Origin: Chromobacterium sp. ATCC 53434
GTDB lineage: Bacteria; Pseudomonadota; Gammaproteobacteria; Burkholderiales; Chromobacteriaceae
Direction of reading: 5' to 3'
Assembly (NCBI RefSeq): GCF_002848345.1
Contig: NZ_CP025429.1
Coordinates: 1,178,001 to 1,242,000, forward strand
DNA: 64,000 nucleotides
The first letter of the stretch is position 1; every line of letters starts with the position of its first letter. Both the position numbers and the translations under genes were made by a program. The notes below the pieces were generated by a model, which worked only from the letters and a program-made list of their open reading frames with translations, ran no database searches and had not been told where the DNA came from. Shown here in pieces: positions 52,884 to 62,504 of the stretch.

Positions 52884-55800
52884 TCATCGCAGTTCTATCC
52901 AGTTCAGCCGGGCGTGCAGATCGAAGGCGGCCGGGTTGATCTGCGGCGGCGTGGCGATCGGGCCGCCGTTGATGCTGCTGCCGATGGCGAAATAGTTGTT
53001 CTGGTAGCTTACCACGCTGGGGCTGCCGGCCATATTGATGGCGATGCCGTTGATCGCGTTGCCGCTGATGCCGTTGAAATTGCCTGAGTCGTTGGCATAG
53101 AAGGAGCGTGCGGTCGCGCCGCCGGTCTTCATGTTCAGCGACATGGTGAAACCGGTGGCGGAGGAGACGGTGCAGGACGAGGCGGCGGTGCTGGGCGGAA
53201 TGGTGGTGTTGACGGTGAAGGTCCCCAGCTCGTTGACCGGGTTGTACACCACCTGTTCGCCGCTGCCCGGCAGGTTCAGCAGCCAGCCGTAGCTGTTGTT
53301 CGTGCTGCAGCCGCTGCCGCCCTGCCAGCACACGGTATTGCTCGACAGCGCGCGATAGCCCTGTACCGAGCCCAGCGTCGAGCTGTAGGAGGCGGTGACG
53401 GTCTGCGCGCTCAGATTGCCGGGACGCAGCGTCAGGCCGCCGACCGGCGCGCTCTGGCCGTAGTAGGTTGACGAGCCGCTCAGCGTATTCCAGCCCGACA
53501 TGTCCCAGTCCCATACGCCGTACAGGCTCTGGGTGCCGCCGGCGTAGACGTCGGGCGAGGTGGTGGTGAACGGGATCTTCTGGCCGGTGCCGAAGCCGAT
53601 CAGCACGCGCGGAATGGCGTCGCCGACCGGGATGGCGGACACCAGCAGCTTGCTGGTGATCGGCTGCAGGCTGCGGCTGCAACTGCCGCCGCTGACCTGG
53701 GCGTTGGTGCAGTAGGTGTACTGGCTGGTGAACAGCGGCGCGGCGGCGCCCTTGCCGTATTGCGACACGCTCCAGGTGGACGGGCTGCTGCCGGTGACGT
53801 CGAAGCGCCAGACATTGCCGAACAGATCGCCGGTGTAGATGTAGTCGGTGGTGCCGTCGCCGTCCAGGTCGGCGGCGGTCGCGTAGTAGATGCCGTTGTT
53901 GTTGCCGCCGCCGGACGGATCGTTGCCGGGGCCGCTGCCGGTGTCCAGCTCGTAGAAGCTGAGGGCGCCGCTGCCGGACACCAGCATGATGAAGATGGCG
54001 GCGTGGCCGTTGGCGCTGTTGTAGCCGTTGCCGAATATCGCCCCCCACTGGCCGTTGTGGAAGCGGGCGATCACCGGCGTGCCGAAGGTGTAGCCGAGAT
54101 CGTTGCCGCAATTGCTCTTGTTGACGCAGCTCAGCGTGCCGCTGCCGATCTCGCTCAGCACCAGGCTGGCGGCGTTGGCCTCGGAGAAGTTGGCCGGATT
54201 GGTCACGTCCAGCAGATACAAGGCCTGGCCGCCGGCGCCCATGCCACCGATCAGCCAGGTATGCCAGGCGTTGTTGAAGAACAGGTCGTCGGCGGCCGGC
54301 GTCGCGTCGACGAAATACTGGTGGGCATAAGTGGGGCTGCTGAACTGGACGGTATTGGCCTGGCCCGCCGCCGGCAGATAGGCGATCACCTCCTGGCCGT
54401 CGTTCGGCACCGTGCTGGTCGCGTAGTTGCCGCTGCTGTCCTCGGCGCCGCTGCGGAAACCGTGCAGCATGCCGTCGTTGCCGCCGCCGTAGATGACGTT
54501 GGCGCGCGTCAGATTGGCGGACTTGAAGCCGCTGTAGCTTTGCGCGCCGCTGGCGTTCTCGGCCGGCGAGGCGGACGGATACAGCCTGTCGCTCCAGCTG
54601 TCGGCATAGCCGTTCTGCGGCGGACCGACCCAGATCGGACTGCTGTTGACGATGTCGCCCAAGACGCTGTCGCGGTCGCGGAACAGGCCGACGCCCAGCG
54701 TGCTGATCTCGTTGCCGCGCGCGCCGCGCAGATACGATAGCCGCGCCGAGCCATTGCCGTCGCCGTTCAGCGCGGCCTGCTGGGCGGTCGACAGATTGGC
54801 CCACTGGAACGGAATGCCCTGGCTGCCGTTCCAGCTGAGTATCGCCCGGCTGGACTGCGCGCTCATATTGTTGACGCCGGTGGCGCTGCAATTGCCGCCG
54901 GTCAGCACGCAGGAGGCGTCCCAGCTGGCGGTGGTGGCTACCGTCACCTGGCCGGTGGCGCTGTTGCCCATCAGCGCGTAGGACGCCAGCTCGCCCCACC
55001 AGTTGTCGGCGTGATAACTGGCCACGTATTGCTGGGTGCCGGTCTTGACCAACGCGGTCTGCTGGCTGTTCAGGCCGCTGGAACTGGCGGTCTGGGTCGA
55101 TGGCTGAACCTGGAAGCAGGCCAGTTCGTGGACGTTGCGGCTGCCGCCGGTGGAGCCGGCGAAGCCGAAGGTGATCTGGCTGGGCAGCGGCCCGCTGACC
55201 GAGGTGTTGTTGATGTCGTAATTGGAGATCACCGGCACGTAGGCGCCGTTGTTGTAGCTGTACCAGAGGCTGAGCAGATTGCCGGTGGTGATCTTCAGCT
55301 TGTAGCTGATCGGCACCGCCTGGCCGCGCTTGACGGCCGACTCGTTGGCCATCGGCTGGCTGGACGGCAGCTGATAGACGCCGCCGCTGGTGCCGGGGAT
55401 GTTGATGAACTGGTAGTTCATCACGCTCTGCAGGCCGTAGCGGCCGGTTTTGCATACGCTCTGCACCATGGACGCGCTGAAGCTGCCGCCGAACTGGCTG
55501 GTCAGCGCGCCGGCGGCGACCGAGCCGGCGCCACGCAGCGAGATGTTTTGCGGCTTGGCGCCGGGACCGGTGGCGGTGTTGTCGTTGCTGGCGCCGCCGT
55601 TGGGGAAGTTGCCGTACTCGTCCATGCCCAGGCCGAGGTAGCCGCCTATGATGCCGTTGTACGGCGAGTTGACGTTGGAGCAGCTGTAGCCGAGGCTGCC
55701 GCCGAAGGAGCCGACGGCGCCGGGAATGGCGGACAGCAGAAAGAAGCTCATGCCGTCGGCGCCGTCGCGCGCGGTGCCGCCGGAATCGCCGTTGTAGGTA

Positions 55801-56165
55801 TAGGTCGTGAACGTCGCCTGCAGGCCGCTGTTGGACGGAAACAGATTGTTGTAGACGATGGCGCCGGACTGGCTGCCGGCGCTGTTGGTCAGCCGCAGCG
55901 CGCCGTTGCCGACCGGATCGGGCAGCGTGCCGGCGTAGCCGCCGATCTGGGCGTTGCCGCTGGGGTCCTTGTTGCCGCAGGCCGGAACCGAGTCGCTGCC
56001 GCCGCCGGCGGTCATGCAGGCGCCGCCGAAGACCAGCCAGTTCAGCTGGGCGGCGGCGCCGGTGAAGTTGTCGGCTATCGTCACCGCGCGGCCGGCGTCG
56101 GACCAGCAGGCGGCGGCGAGGCAGGCGGCGGCGAGGCTTAGCGACGGGCGCGGTGTCATCGTCAT
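52884..56165 (-). CDS. pilY1: PilY1-type pilus tip adhesin with N-terminal lectin-like domain
   Basis: A 1093-residue secreted protein. After a signal peptide (PSLSLAAACLAAACWSDAGRA) comes a domain of about 230 residues with legume-lectin marks: VTIADNFTGAAAQLNW, DGADGMSFFLL and GGYLGLGMDEYGNF. The C-terminal half is the PilC/PilY1 beta-propeller (VIYGGGNDGMLHGFRSG, LYLLDVTNPANF) with the calcium loop DLDGDGTTDYIYTGDLFGNVW. PilY1 sits at the tip of type IV pili and aids adhesion and pilus extension. ATGA overlap with pilX; a second ATG is at 56159. The N-terminal lectin domain replaces the von Willebrand A domain found in Pseudomonas PilY1. Confidence 0.92.
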   Translation of the reverse strand: MTMTPRPSLSLAAACLAAACWSDAGRAVTIADNFTGAAAQLNWLVFGGACMTAGGGSDSVPACGNKDPSGNAQIGGYAGTLPDPVGNGALRLTNSAGSQSGAIVYNNLFPSNSGLQATFTTYTYNGDSGGTARDGADGMSFFLLSAIPGAVGSFGGSLGYSCSNVNSPYNGIIGGYLGLGMDEYGNFPNGGASNDNTATGPGAKPQNISLRGAGSVAAGALTSQFGGSFSASMVQSVCKTGRYGLQSVMNYQFINIPGTSGGVYQLPSSQPMANESAVKRGQAVPISYKLKITTGNLLSLWYSYNNGAYVPVISNYDINNTSVSGPLPSQITFGFAGSTGGSRNVHELACFQVQPSTQTASSSGLNSQQTALVKTGTQQYVASYHADNWWGELASYALMGNSATGQVTVATTASWDASCVLTGGNCSATGVNNMSAQSSRAILSWNGSQGIPFQWANLSTAQQAALNGDGNGSARLSYLRGARGNEISTLGVGLFRDRDSVLGDIVNSSPIWVGPPQNGYADSWSDRLYPSASPAENASGAQSYSGFKSANLTRANVIYGGGNDGMLHGFRSGAEDSSGNYATSTVPNDGQEVIAYLPAAGQANTVQFSSPTYAHQYFVDATPAADDLFFNNAWHTWLIGGMGAGGQALYLLDVTNPANFSEANAASLVLSEIGSGTLSCVNKSNCGNDLGYTFGTPVIARFHNGQWGAIFGNGYNSANGHAAIFIMLVSGSGALSFYELDTGSGPGNDPSGGGNNNGIYYATAADLDGDGTTDYIYTGDLFGNVWRFDVTGSSPSTWSVSQYGKGAAAPLFTSQYTYCTNAQVSGGSCSRSLQPITSKLLVSAIPVGDAIPRVLIGFGTGQKIPFTTTSPDVYAGGTQSLYGVWDWDMSGWNTLSGSSTYYGQSAPVGGLTLRPGNLSAQTVTASYSSTLGSVQGYRALSSNTVCWQGGSGCSTNNSYGWLLNLPGSGEQVVYNPVNELGTFTVNTTIPPSTAASSCTVSSATGFTMSLNMKTGGATARSFYANDSGNFNGISGNAINGIAINMAGSPSVVSYQNNYFAIGSSINGGPIATPPQINPAAFDLHARLNWIELR

Positions 56166-56707
56166 TTCCCCAGGTTGGACACGCCGGAATACAGCGTGTA
56201 GGTACTCTGCAATACCACGACCGAGTTGGCGTTGCCGCCGTAGCCCAGCGTGGTCAGCTGGTAGAGGACGCCGTTGCCGCCGGCATTGAGCCCCAGATAC
56301 TGGATGTAGAGCTGGGGCGCCTGATAGAAGGTCTGGCTGCCGCCGTTGGCGGCGATGTTCATATACGGCGGCGAATAGGCATAGCTGCTTGCCCACGGCA
56401 GCGCCGAGGGATTGGACAGCGCGTTGCCGCAGATCTGCGGCGTGCTCTGGGCGCCGCTGCAGCTGGCGGCGACGGCATTGGCGTTGTTGCCCTGGGCCAG
56501 CCACCACTCGGCGTACTGCAGCGCCGCCTGCGCCGCCTCGAAGGCGCGGCCCTTCTCGCGCATATTGCCGGCCATCCGGCCCTGCAGGCCGACGCTGCGC
56601 ATCATCGCCAGGCCGATGATGGTGATCACGATCAGCATCATCAGCGCCGCTATCAGCGTGAAACCGCGCGGTCGGTCGGGGGAAGGGGGAGGGGCGCGGC
56701 GGCTCAT
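56162..56707 (-). CDS. pilX: Minor pilin PilX
   Basis: A 181-residue prepilin. The leader ends RPRG before FTLIAALMMLIVITIIGLAMM; Glu5 is replaced by Ala, as is usual in PilX. The following RMAGNMREKGRAFEAAQAALQYAEWWL is a typical PilX segment. It overlaps its neighbours by ATGA on both sides. Confidence 0.9.
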   Translation of the reverse strand: MSRRAPPPSPDRPRGFTLIAALMMLIVITIIGLAMMRSVGLQGRMAGNMREKGRAFEAAQAALQYAEWWLAQGNNANAVAASCSGAQSTPQICGNALSNPSALPWASSYAYSPPYMNIAANGGSQTFYQAPQLYIQYLGLNAGGNGVLYQLTTLGYGGNANSVVVLQSTYTLYSGVSNLGK

Positions 56708-57378
56708 AACTGGTTCATCAGTCCTATCAGCCAGGACAGCGTGACGCTGGCCGGCTGCCCCGGCTTGCCGGCCAGCGGATTGGCCATCGTCAGCGTCACC
56801 CGGATCGAGCGCACCGTCTGGCCCGCCGGCAGGCTGGCGGCGTTGTAGTAATGATTGACCGATCCGCTGTTGCCGGTGTCGACGCCGTACAGCACGCTCA
56901 TATTGCTGACGCCGTCGACCAGCACCTGGGCGGCTCCGCCGTTGACCGAGCAGGTCAGCTGCTTGCCGGCGCTGACGGCGAACTGATTGACGTAGACCTG
57001 GTTGGCGCTGCCTCCGTTGCCGGCGCCGTTGCAATTGAGGATGTTGTCGCCGGGCGCGGTGGCGAAGCGCACGCTCAGCGTGTCCGGCGGGCCATAGCTG
57101 CCGGCGATGGACTGGCCGGCGGCGAAGGCACCTGCCGCCGGCAGCGCGGTGGCGACGGTCTGCGTCTGCGGGGACGGGTAGTAGCCGGCGGACTGGACGA
57201 TGGTGTTGATGATGGTCATCGCGGTGCGCTGGTTGTCCTGCAACTGGGCCAGGCCGTTCTGGTTGGTCTCGGTCAGCTCGGTGGAGGCGAAGATCATGAT
57301 CAGCACGCTGAGCAGGAACAGGCCTATGCCTATCGCCACCAGCACCTCGATCAGGCCGCTGCCGCGCTGCCGTCTCAT
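56704..57378 (-). CDS. pilW: Minor pilin PilW
   Basis: A 224-residue prepilin with leader MRRQRG, then SGLIEVLVAIGIGLFLLSVL with Glu at position 5 of the mature form. ASTELTETNQNGLAQLQDNQRTAMTII is typical of PilW after the N-helix. It overlaps pilV and pilX by ATGA. Confidence 0.9.
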   Translation of the reverse strand: MRRQRGSGLIEVLVAIGIGLFLLSVLIMIFASTELTETNQNGLAQLQDNQRTAMTIINTIVQSAGYYPSPQTQTVATALPAAGAFAAGQSIAGSYGPPDTLSVRFATAPGDNILNCNGAGNGGSANQVYVNQFAVSAGKQLTCSVNGGAAQVLVDGVSNMSVLYGVDTGNSGSVNHYYNAASLPAGQTVRSIRVTLTMANPLAGKPGQPASVTLSWLIGLMNQL

Positions 57379-57917
57379 GGCTCCACCACCATCTGGTAGT
57401 TCTGGGTGGCGGTGCCGGATGCCGTCGAGGCCGCGTTCACCGCGCTTTTCTTCTCCAGCCAGTACACGGTGATGGTGCAGGCGGTCGGGGAGGAGCCGCT
57501 GCCGGCCGTGCAGACGATCTGGCCGCTGCCGCCGGGCAGGGCCGCCAGCGTGCCGCTGCCCCATTGGACGACGTCGTAGCCGGCCATCGCGCCCGCGCTG
57601 CAATTGGTGCCGGACGCCGAGCAGTCCACGCTCTGGCTCAGCGCCGGCGAGCCGCTGACGCCGCTGGCGCTGACGCTCCAGCTATTGCTGGCGGCGACCG
57701 ACAGAGTGCCCCAGTACGAGGTGTTGGCGTGCATCGCCGCCGCCATGCTTTCGGCGGCGATCGAGCCCAGGCTGCGCGTGCGGGCGATGGCGGTGCTGTT
57801 GATGGCGGCCGCCTGCATCGCGGCGATGCCGAGCAGGCCCAGCGAGATGACGATCAGCGCCACCAGCACTTCCAGCATGCTGAAGCCGGCCTGCGGCGGG
57901 GGGCGGGTCATGGACAT
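57375..57917 (-). CDS. pilV: Minor pilin PilV
   Basis: A 180-residue prepilin: leader ending PPPQAG, then FSMLEVLVALIVISLGLLGIAAMQ, the PilV-type N-helix. The SIAAESMAAAMHANTSYW stretch also fits. A second ATG two codons in (57911) is possible. Overlaps fimT by 10 bp. Confidence 0.92.
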   Translation of the reverse strand: MSMTRPPPQAGFSMLEVLVALIVISLGLLGIAAMQAAAINSTAIARTRSLGSIAAESMAAAMHANTSYWGTLSVAASNSWSVSASGVSGSPALSQSVDCSASGTNCSAGAMAGYDVVQWGSGTLAALPGGSGQIVCTAGSGSSPTACTITVYWLEKKSAVNAASTASGTATQNYQMVVEP

Positions 57918-58462
57918 GAGAATTGTCCGGTGGCGTCGGTCTGTCCGCTGCTCAGCAGCTGCGGATGGCCGGCCGCGGCCAGCGCCAGGCAGCGGCGGTT
58001 GGCGGCCAGATTATCGGCGGTATTGAACGTCAGCATGCCGACATTGGCGGCCGGCGCGTAGCCCATGCGATTGAAGCACAGCGCCGGGTTGGTCCCGTTG
58101 CTGTAAGTGGCGGAGTCGCCGCTGCTGAAGGCCTTCTGCAACCGCAGCACGGTGCCGCCGGTGTCGCCGCAGCTGTTGTTGGCGGCCGCCAGCACGATCC
58201 AGCCGGTCGCCCAGTTGGTGTTGCCGCCCGAGCCGTTGCAGCTGGCGCCGTTGCTGGACGGGCAGACCAGTACCACCTGCCCGCGCTTGATCGCCTCGCT
58301 GCGGGCGAACAGCACGTCGCCGTACAGATTGCCGCTTTCCGACAGCAGCGCGTTGGTGGCGACGGTGCGTTGATAGGCGGGAACGGCGAAGGCCAGCACC
58401 AGGCCCAGCAGCGCCATGACGATCAACAACTCTAGCAGGGTGAAACCGCGTTCTTCATCCAT
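57908..58462 (-). CDS. fimT: Minor pilin FimT/GspH type
   Basis: A 184-residue prepilin: leader MDEERG, then FTLLELLIVMALLGLVLAFAVPAY with Glu5. The body has FARSEAIKRGQVVLVCPSSNG, characteristic of the GspH/FimT pseudopilin domain, and four or more Cys. An ATG at 58498 would lengthen the leader to 18 residues; the short leader is more usual. It is the first gene of the six-gene operon, whose products prime pilus assembly. Confidence 0.88.
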   Translation of the reverse strand: MDEERGFTLLELLIVMALLGLVLAFAVPAYQRTVATNALLSESGNLYGDVLFARSEAIKRGQVVLVCPSSNGASCNGSGGNTNWATGWIVLAAANNSCGDTGGTVLRLQKAFSSGDSATYSNGTNPALCFNRMGYAPAANVGMLTFNTADNLAANRRCLALAAAGHPQLLSSGQTDATGQFSCP

Positions 58463-58569
58463 GACATGATGCCCAGTCCGCCGCAGACGTTTTCCCATTA
58501 TCGATCAAGACGATAGCGGATCAGCGGCCGCTAGTCCGGCAGCGACGGCCTTTCGTCGTCAAAACAATC

Positions 58570-59457
58570 CTAATTGTAGGACCAGGCTTGCAGGATGGCC
58601 TGCAGCGCCGGGTGCTGCAGTTTGCGGCGGCTGGCGCTGAGGTAGTAATGCTCCCAGACGCCGTCCAGCACGCCGACCTGTTCCAGGCCGGGCAGGCCGG
58701 CGGTGTCGTCGGGCAAGGCCGGCGTCGGACACAGGCCCAGCCCCTGGCGGGCGAAGGTCTCCATCAGCGCGTAGTCGTCGAATTCGCCTATCACGCGCGG
58801 CCGCAGCCCCTGCGCTTCGAACCAGTGCTCCAACTGGCGGCGCAGCACGTTGTCGCGGCTGGGCAGCAGCAGCGGCGCCTGTTCCAGACTGGAGGGAAAA
58901 CCCGCCCGGTGGCGTTCGCTCAGCGCCGGGCTGGCCAGCAGCAGCACCGGGCAGCGCAAGAGCTGCCAGGACTGGAATTGCTGTTGCTCGCTGCTGGCGA
59001 CCGGCCGGTCCGCCAGCACCAGGTCCAGCCTGTGGCGGCCCAGCTCGCCTATCAACTCGTCGAAATCGCCCTCGCTGCAGCTGAGCCGCAAACCGGCATC
59101 CAGTTCCAGCGCCGGCTGCAGCAGGCGGCTGGCGATGCGTTTCGGCAGCACGTCGGATACGCCGGCCGCCAGCCGCAGCACCTGGTCCAACCGCGGATCG
59201 GCCAGCGCTTCGGCCAATTCCTCGCCCAGCAGGAAGATGCGGTCGGCGTAGCCCTGCGCCACGCGGCCGGCCTCGGTCAGCTCCAGTCCGCGGCCGTGCT
59301 GGCGGAACAGCGATCGGCCCAGTTGCTGCTCCAGCCGGGAGATCTGGCCGCTGACGGTCTGCATGCTGACGCCCAGCTGTTCGGCGGCGCGGGTGACGCT
59401 GCCGGTACGGGCGACGGCCCAGAAATAATGCAGATGCTTGTAGTTGAGATTGTCCAT
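58570..59457 (-). CDS. LysR family regulator, NhaR type
   Basis: A 295-residue regulator beginning MDNLNYKHLHYFWAVARTGS, the recalled NhaR opening, followed by a LysR helix-turn-helix (TRAAEQLGVSMQTVSGQISRLEQQL). NhaR activates the Na+/H+ antiporter gene nhaA and adhesin genes in E. coli; nhaA is not in the window. Divergent from htpX with a 132-bp spacer. Confidence 0.88.
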   Translation of the reverse strand: MDNLNYKHLHYFWAVARTGSVTRAAEQLGVSMQTVSGQISRLEQQLGRSLFRQHGRGLELTEAGRVAQGYADRIFLLGEELAEALADPRLDQVLRLAAGVSDVLPKRIASRLLQPALELDAGLRLSCSEGDFDELIGELGRHRLDLVLADRPVASSEQQQFQSWQLLRCPVLLLASPALSERHRAGFPSSLEQAPLLLPSRDNVLRRQLEHWFEAQGLRPRVIGEFDDYALMETFARQGLGLCPTPALPDDTAGLPGLEQVGVLDGVWEHYYLSASRRKLQHPALQAILQAWSYN

Positions 59458-59525
59458 TTTATTATTCGAAAAAATCGTATCGATTATCAGATTTTACTTT
59501 ATTTTTTCGATGCTTTACGTGGCAT

Positions 59526-59537
59526 ACACTGCAGTGT
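59526..59537. promoter_or_regulatory. Palindrome in the nhaR-htpX spacer
   Basis: ACACTGCAGTGT is a perfect 12-bp palindrome, 52 bp before the htpX ATG. It could be a regulator site; no family can be named. Confidence 0.35.
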
Positions 59538-59589
59538 GGCCATGGTGGAGCCGTGGCCGATGACTGGATGCATTTCGGGAGATTGAATA

Positions 59590-60471
59590 ATGAAACGGGT
59601 GATTTTGCTGATTGTGACCAACATCGCGGTGATGCTGGTGCTAAGCCTGAGCGTGCGGCTTTTGGGCCTGGACCGCTTCGTCACCGCCGGCGGGCTGAAC
59701 CTGGGCATGTTGCTGATGTTCTCGGCGGTGCTGGGCTTCGGCGGCGCCTTCATTTCGCTGGCCCTGTCGAAAACCATGGCCAAGTGGAGCACCGGCGCGC
59801 GGGTGATCACCCAGCCGTCCGGCCAGACCGAGGTCTGGCTGCTGAATACCGTGCGCAAATTGGCCGACCGCGCCGGCCTGGCCATGCCCGAGGTGGCGGT
59901 GTACGACGGCGAGCCGAACGCCTTCGCCACCGGCCCCAGCCGATCCAATTCGCTGGTGGCGGTGTCCACCGGCCTGCTGGCCAATATGACGGAGCAGGAA
60001 GTGGAGGCGGTGCTGGCGCACGAGATCGCCCACATCCGCAACGGCGACATGGTGACGCTGACGCTGATTCAGGGCGTGGTCAACACCTTCGTGTTCTTCT
60101 TGGCGCGCGTCGTCGGCTACCTGGTGGACAGCTGGCTGAAGCGCGACGAGGAAAACAGTTCCGCCGGCACCGGCATCGCTTACTTCGTCACGGTGATCGT
60201 CTGTGAGATCGCGTTCGGCATCCTGGCGTCGCTGGTGGTGATGTATTTCTCGCGCCAACGCGAATTCCGCGCCGACGCCGGCGCCGCCGAACTGCTGGGT
60301 TCGCCGCGACCGATGGCCGACGCGCTGCGTCGCCTGGGCGGCATCGAGGCCGACGGCCTGCCGCAGGGCATGGCCGCCTCCGGCATCGCCGGCGGCCGCG
60401 GCCTCTTGGGTCTGTTCGCCACCCACCCGAGCATGGAAGAACGCATTGCGGCGCTGGAAGGCCGCGCTTGA
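59590..60471 (+). CDS. htpX: Protease HtpX (membrane zinc metalloprotease)
   Basis: A 293-residue inner-membrane protease that degrades misfolded membrane proteins. Two N-terminal membrane helices ([15 protein letters not shown] and [20 protein letters not shown]) precede the zinc motif H144-EIA-H148; the third ligand Glu is in [16 protein letters not shown]. Two more helices lie at about 155-175 and 195-215. It precedes terC by 53 bp. Confidence 0.97.
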   Translation: MKRVILLIVTNIAVMLVLSLSVRLLGLDRFVTAGGLNLGMLLMFSAVLGFGGAFISLALSKTMAKWSTGARVITQPSGQTEVWLLNTVRKLADRAGLAMPEVAVYDGEPNAFATGPSRSNSLVAVSTGLLANMTEQEVEAVLAHEIAHIRNGDMVTLTLIQGVVNTFVFFLARVVGYLVDSWLKRDEENSSAGTGIAYFVTVIVCEIAFGILASLVVMYFSRQREFRADAGAAELLGSPRPMADALRRLGGIEADGLPQGMAASGIAGGRGLLGLFATHPSMEERIAALEGRA

Positions 60472-60524
60472 CGGAGCCGGCGGCTGCGGCCGCCGCGCAT
60501 TGACGGATTGAATGGAGTATTGAG

Positions 60525-61517
60525 TTGATCGACTTTCTGACCGCGCCGGCCCTGGGTTATCCGCTGTGGATCTGGCTGGCCTTTCTTGCCGGCGTGCTGG
60601 CGCTGCTGGCCTTCGACCTCGGTGTCCTGCAGCGGGACGGCCGCGAGATCGGCGTGCGCGACAGCTTGAAGCTGTCGGCGTTCTACATCGGCGTCGGCCT
60701 GGCCTTCGGCGGCTGGGTGTGGTGGTATCGCGGCGCCGACGCCGGCGTGCAGTATCTGACCGGCTATCTGCTGGAGAAATCGCTGTCGCTGGACAATGTG
60801 TTTGTGATCTCGTTGATCTTCGGCAGCATGGCGGTGCCGCGCGCCTACCAGCACCGGGTGCTGTTCTGGGGCATTCTGGGCGCCATCGTGATGCGGGCGC
60901 TGATGATAGGCGCCGGTGCCGCGCTGGTGGCCCAGTTCCAGTGGATCCTGCTGGTGTTCGGCGCCTTCCTGCTGTTTGCCGGCCTGAAGATGCTGTTCGC
61001 CGCCGACGACGAGGCCAAGCCGCTGTCCGAGCAGAAGTTCTACCAGTGGCTGCGCCGCCGGATGCGGTTGACGCCCGACTTGCACGGCAGCGCCTTCCTG
61101 GTGCGCGGCGAGCGCCACGGTCTGGGCAAGGGCTGGTGGGCGACGCCGCTGTTGCTGACCTTGATCCTGGTGGAGTCGGCCGACCTGGTGTTCGCCGTGG
61201 ACAGCATTCCGGCGATCTTCGCGGTGACCCAGGACCCGTTCCTGGTCTATACCTCGAACATCTTCGCCATCCTGGGCCTGCGCGCGCTGTATTTCGCGCT
61301 GGCGGCGATGGTGCACCGCTTCCATTATCTGAAGTACGCGCTGGCGCTGGTGCTGGTGTTGATAGGCGTCAAGGTGGGGCTGGTCTATCTGCATGACGTC
61401 GGCCTGGTGGCGTTCAAGCTGCCCACCGCCTGGTCGCTGCTGGCGACGGTGGGCTTGCTGGGCGGCGGCGTATTCTATTCGCTGTACCGCACCCGCGGCG
61501 ACGAGGCGGTTGGCTAG
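60525..61517 (+). CDS. TerC family integral membrane protein
   Basis: A 330-residue protein with about eight to nine membrane helices. The acidic membrane motifs of TerC/Alx are present: LAFDLGVLQRD, EKSLSLDNVFVISLIF and VESADLVFAVDSIPAIFAVTQDPF. Related proteins export manganese or affect metal insertion into secreted enzymes. Translation starts at TTG 60525 behind GGAG. I see no yybP-ykoY riboswitch in the 53-bp leader. Confidence 0.92.
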   Translation: MIDFLTAPALGYPLWIWLAFLAGVLALLAFDLGVLQRDGREIGVRDSLKLSAFYIGVGLAFGGWVWWYRGADAGVQYLTGYLLEKSLSLDNVFVISLIFGSMAVPRAYQHRVLFWGILGAIVMRALMIGAGAALVAQFQWILLVFGAFLLFAGLKMLFAADDEAKPLSEQKFYQWLRRRMRLTPDLHGSAFLVRGERHGLGKGWWATPLLLTLILVESADLVFAVDSIPAIFAVTQDPFLVYTSNIFAILGLRALYFALAAMVHRFHYLKYALALVLVLIGVKVGLVYLHDVGLVAFKLPTAWSLLATVGLLGGGVFYSLYRTRGDEAVG

Positions 61518-61549
61518 CGCGAGGAACCAATCGGTTTTTCCACCGCTCA

Positions 61550-61593
61550 AACAGGCGGAGCGTCCGTCGATTTTTCGATGCGCTCCGCCTGTT
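61550..61593. terminator. Long hairpin after terC
   Basis: AACAGGCGGAGCG (61550-61562) is a perfect inverted repeat of CGCTCCGCCTGTT (61581-61593), with an inner TCGA/TCGA pair around TTTT. There is no T tract after it, so termination would be atypical. The remaining 200 bp to 61790 show no gene. Confidence 0.5.
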
Positions 61594-61790
61594 CGCCGCC
61601 TGCGCGGCGCGGGCGCCGATTAGAGTCTGTTGACGCCAAGCCAAGCCGTACACCGCCCCGTTGCCGGCCTTGCGCTTGCACACCCTGCGCCGCATCCTCC
61701 GTTTTGCATCGCGCGATCGTTCGCGGTCGCGCCGCGCCCGGCAGCGTTGACAGCCTCTGACCCCCAACCGAATTGTTTAGGAATAGCTTG

Positions 61791-62504
61791 ATGTCCCAAC
61801 CTTCCCGACTGCTTATCGTTGACGACGATCCGGATTTGCGCGAACTGCTGAGCGACTACCTGAGCCGGCAAGGCATGACGGTGGTCGCGGTGGGCGACGG
61901 CGAGGCGATGAACCGCATTCTGGCCGAGCAGAGCTTCGACATCCTGATCCTCGATCTGATGTTGCCGGGCACCGACGGCCTGACCTTGTGCCGCGACTTG
62001 CGCTCGCGCTCCGGCATCCCCATCCTGATGCTGACCGCCCGCGGCGACGAGCTGGACCGCATCATCGGCCTGGAGATGGGGGCCGACGACTATCTGCCCA
62101 AGCCGTTCAATCCGCGCGAGCTGCTGGCCCGGGTGCGCAGCATCCTGCGCCGGGTCGAGGAGCGGCGCGACGGCAGCGCCTTGCGGGCGCTGCAATTCTC
62201 CGACTGGCGGCTGGAATTGGGCGCCCAGCATCTGGTGGACCGCGAGGGCGTGGTGACGCCGCTGTCCGGCGGCGAGTTCAAGCTGATGCAGGCGCTGGCG
62301 GAGAATTCGCAGCGGGTGATGTCGCGCGATCAGCTGATGGAGGCGATGAACGGCAAGGAGGCTGGCCCGTTCGACCGCACCGTCGACGTGATGATAGGCC
62401 GGCTGCGCCGCCGCCTCGGCGACGACGCGCGCGAACCGTTGCTGATCAAAACCATACGCAGTGGCGGCTATATGCTGGCATGCGAGGTGGTGTCGGTGCG
62501 ATGA
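61791..62504 (+). CDS. ompR: OmpR-type response regulator
   Basis: A 237-residue two-component regulator with receiver domain (DDD at 11-13, phospho-acceptor D55 in LILDLMLPG, K in DYLPKPFNP) and a C-terminal winged helix (LSGGEFKLMQALAENSQRVMSRDQL). The closing RTVDVMIGRLRRRLGDD and RSGGYMLA are typical of OmpR. The ATG at 61791 has TAGGAA upstream. Cotranscribed with the kinase (ATGA overlap). The ompR name is likely but other close paralogues exist. Confidence 0.88.
   Translation: MSQPSRLLIVDDDPDLRELLSDYLSRQGMTVVAVGDGEAMNRILAEQSFDILILDLMLPGTDGLTLCRDLRSRSGIPILMLTARGDELDRIIGLEMGADDYLPKPFNPRELLARVRSILRRVEERRDGSALRALQFSDWRLELGAQHLVDREGVVTPLSGGEFKLMQALAENSQRVMSRDQLMEAMNGKEAGPFDRTVDVMIGRLRRRLGDDAREPLLIKTIRSGGYMLACEVVSVR

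Noticed and set aside
52429..55455. Long minus-strand frame overlapping most of pilY1
   Set aside because: Only its last part (52429-52863) is a real pilin gene; the rest is Arg/Gln-rich out-of-frame translation of pilY1.
60472..60524. Manganese (yybP-ykoY) riboswitch before terC
   Set aside because: The 53-bp leader is too short and lacks the conserved motifs.
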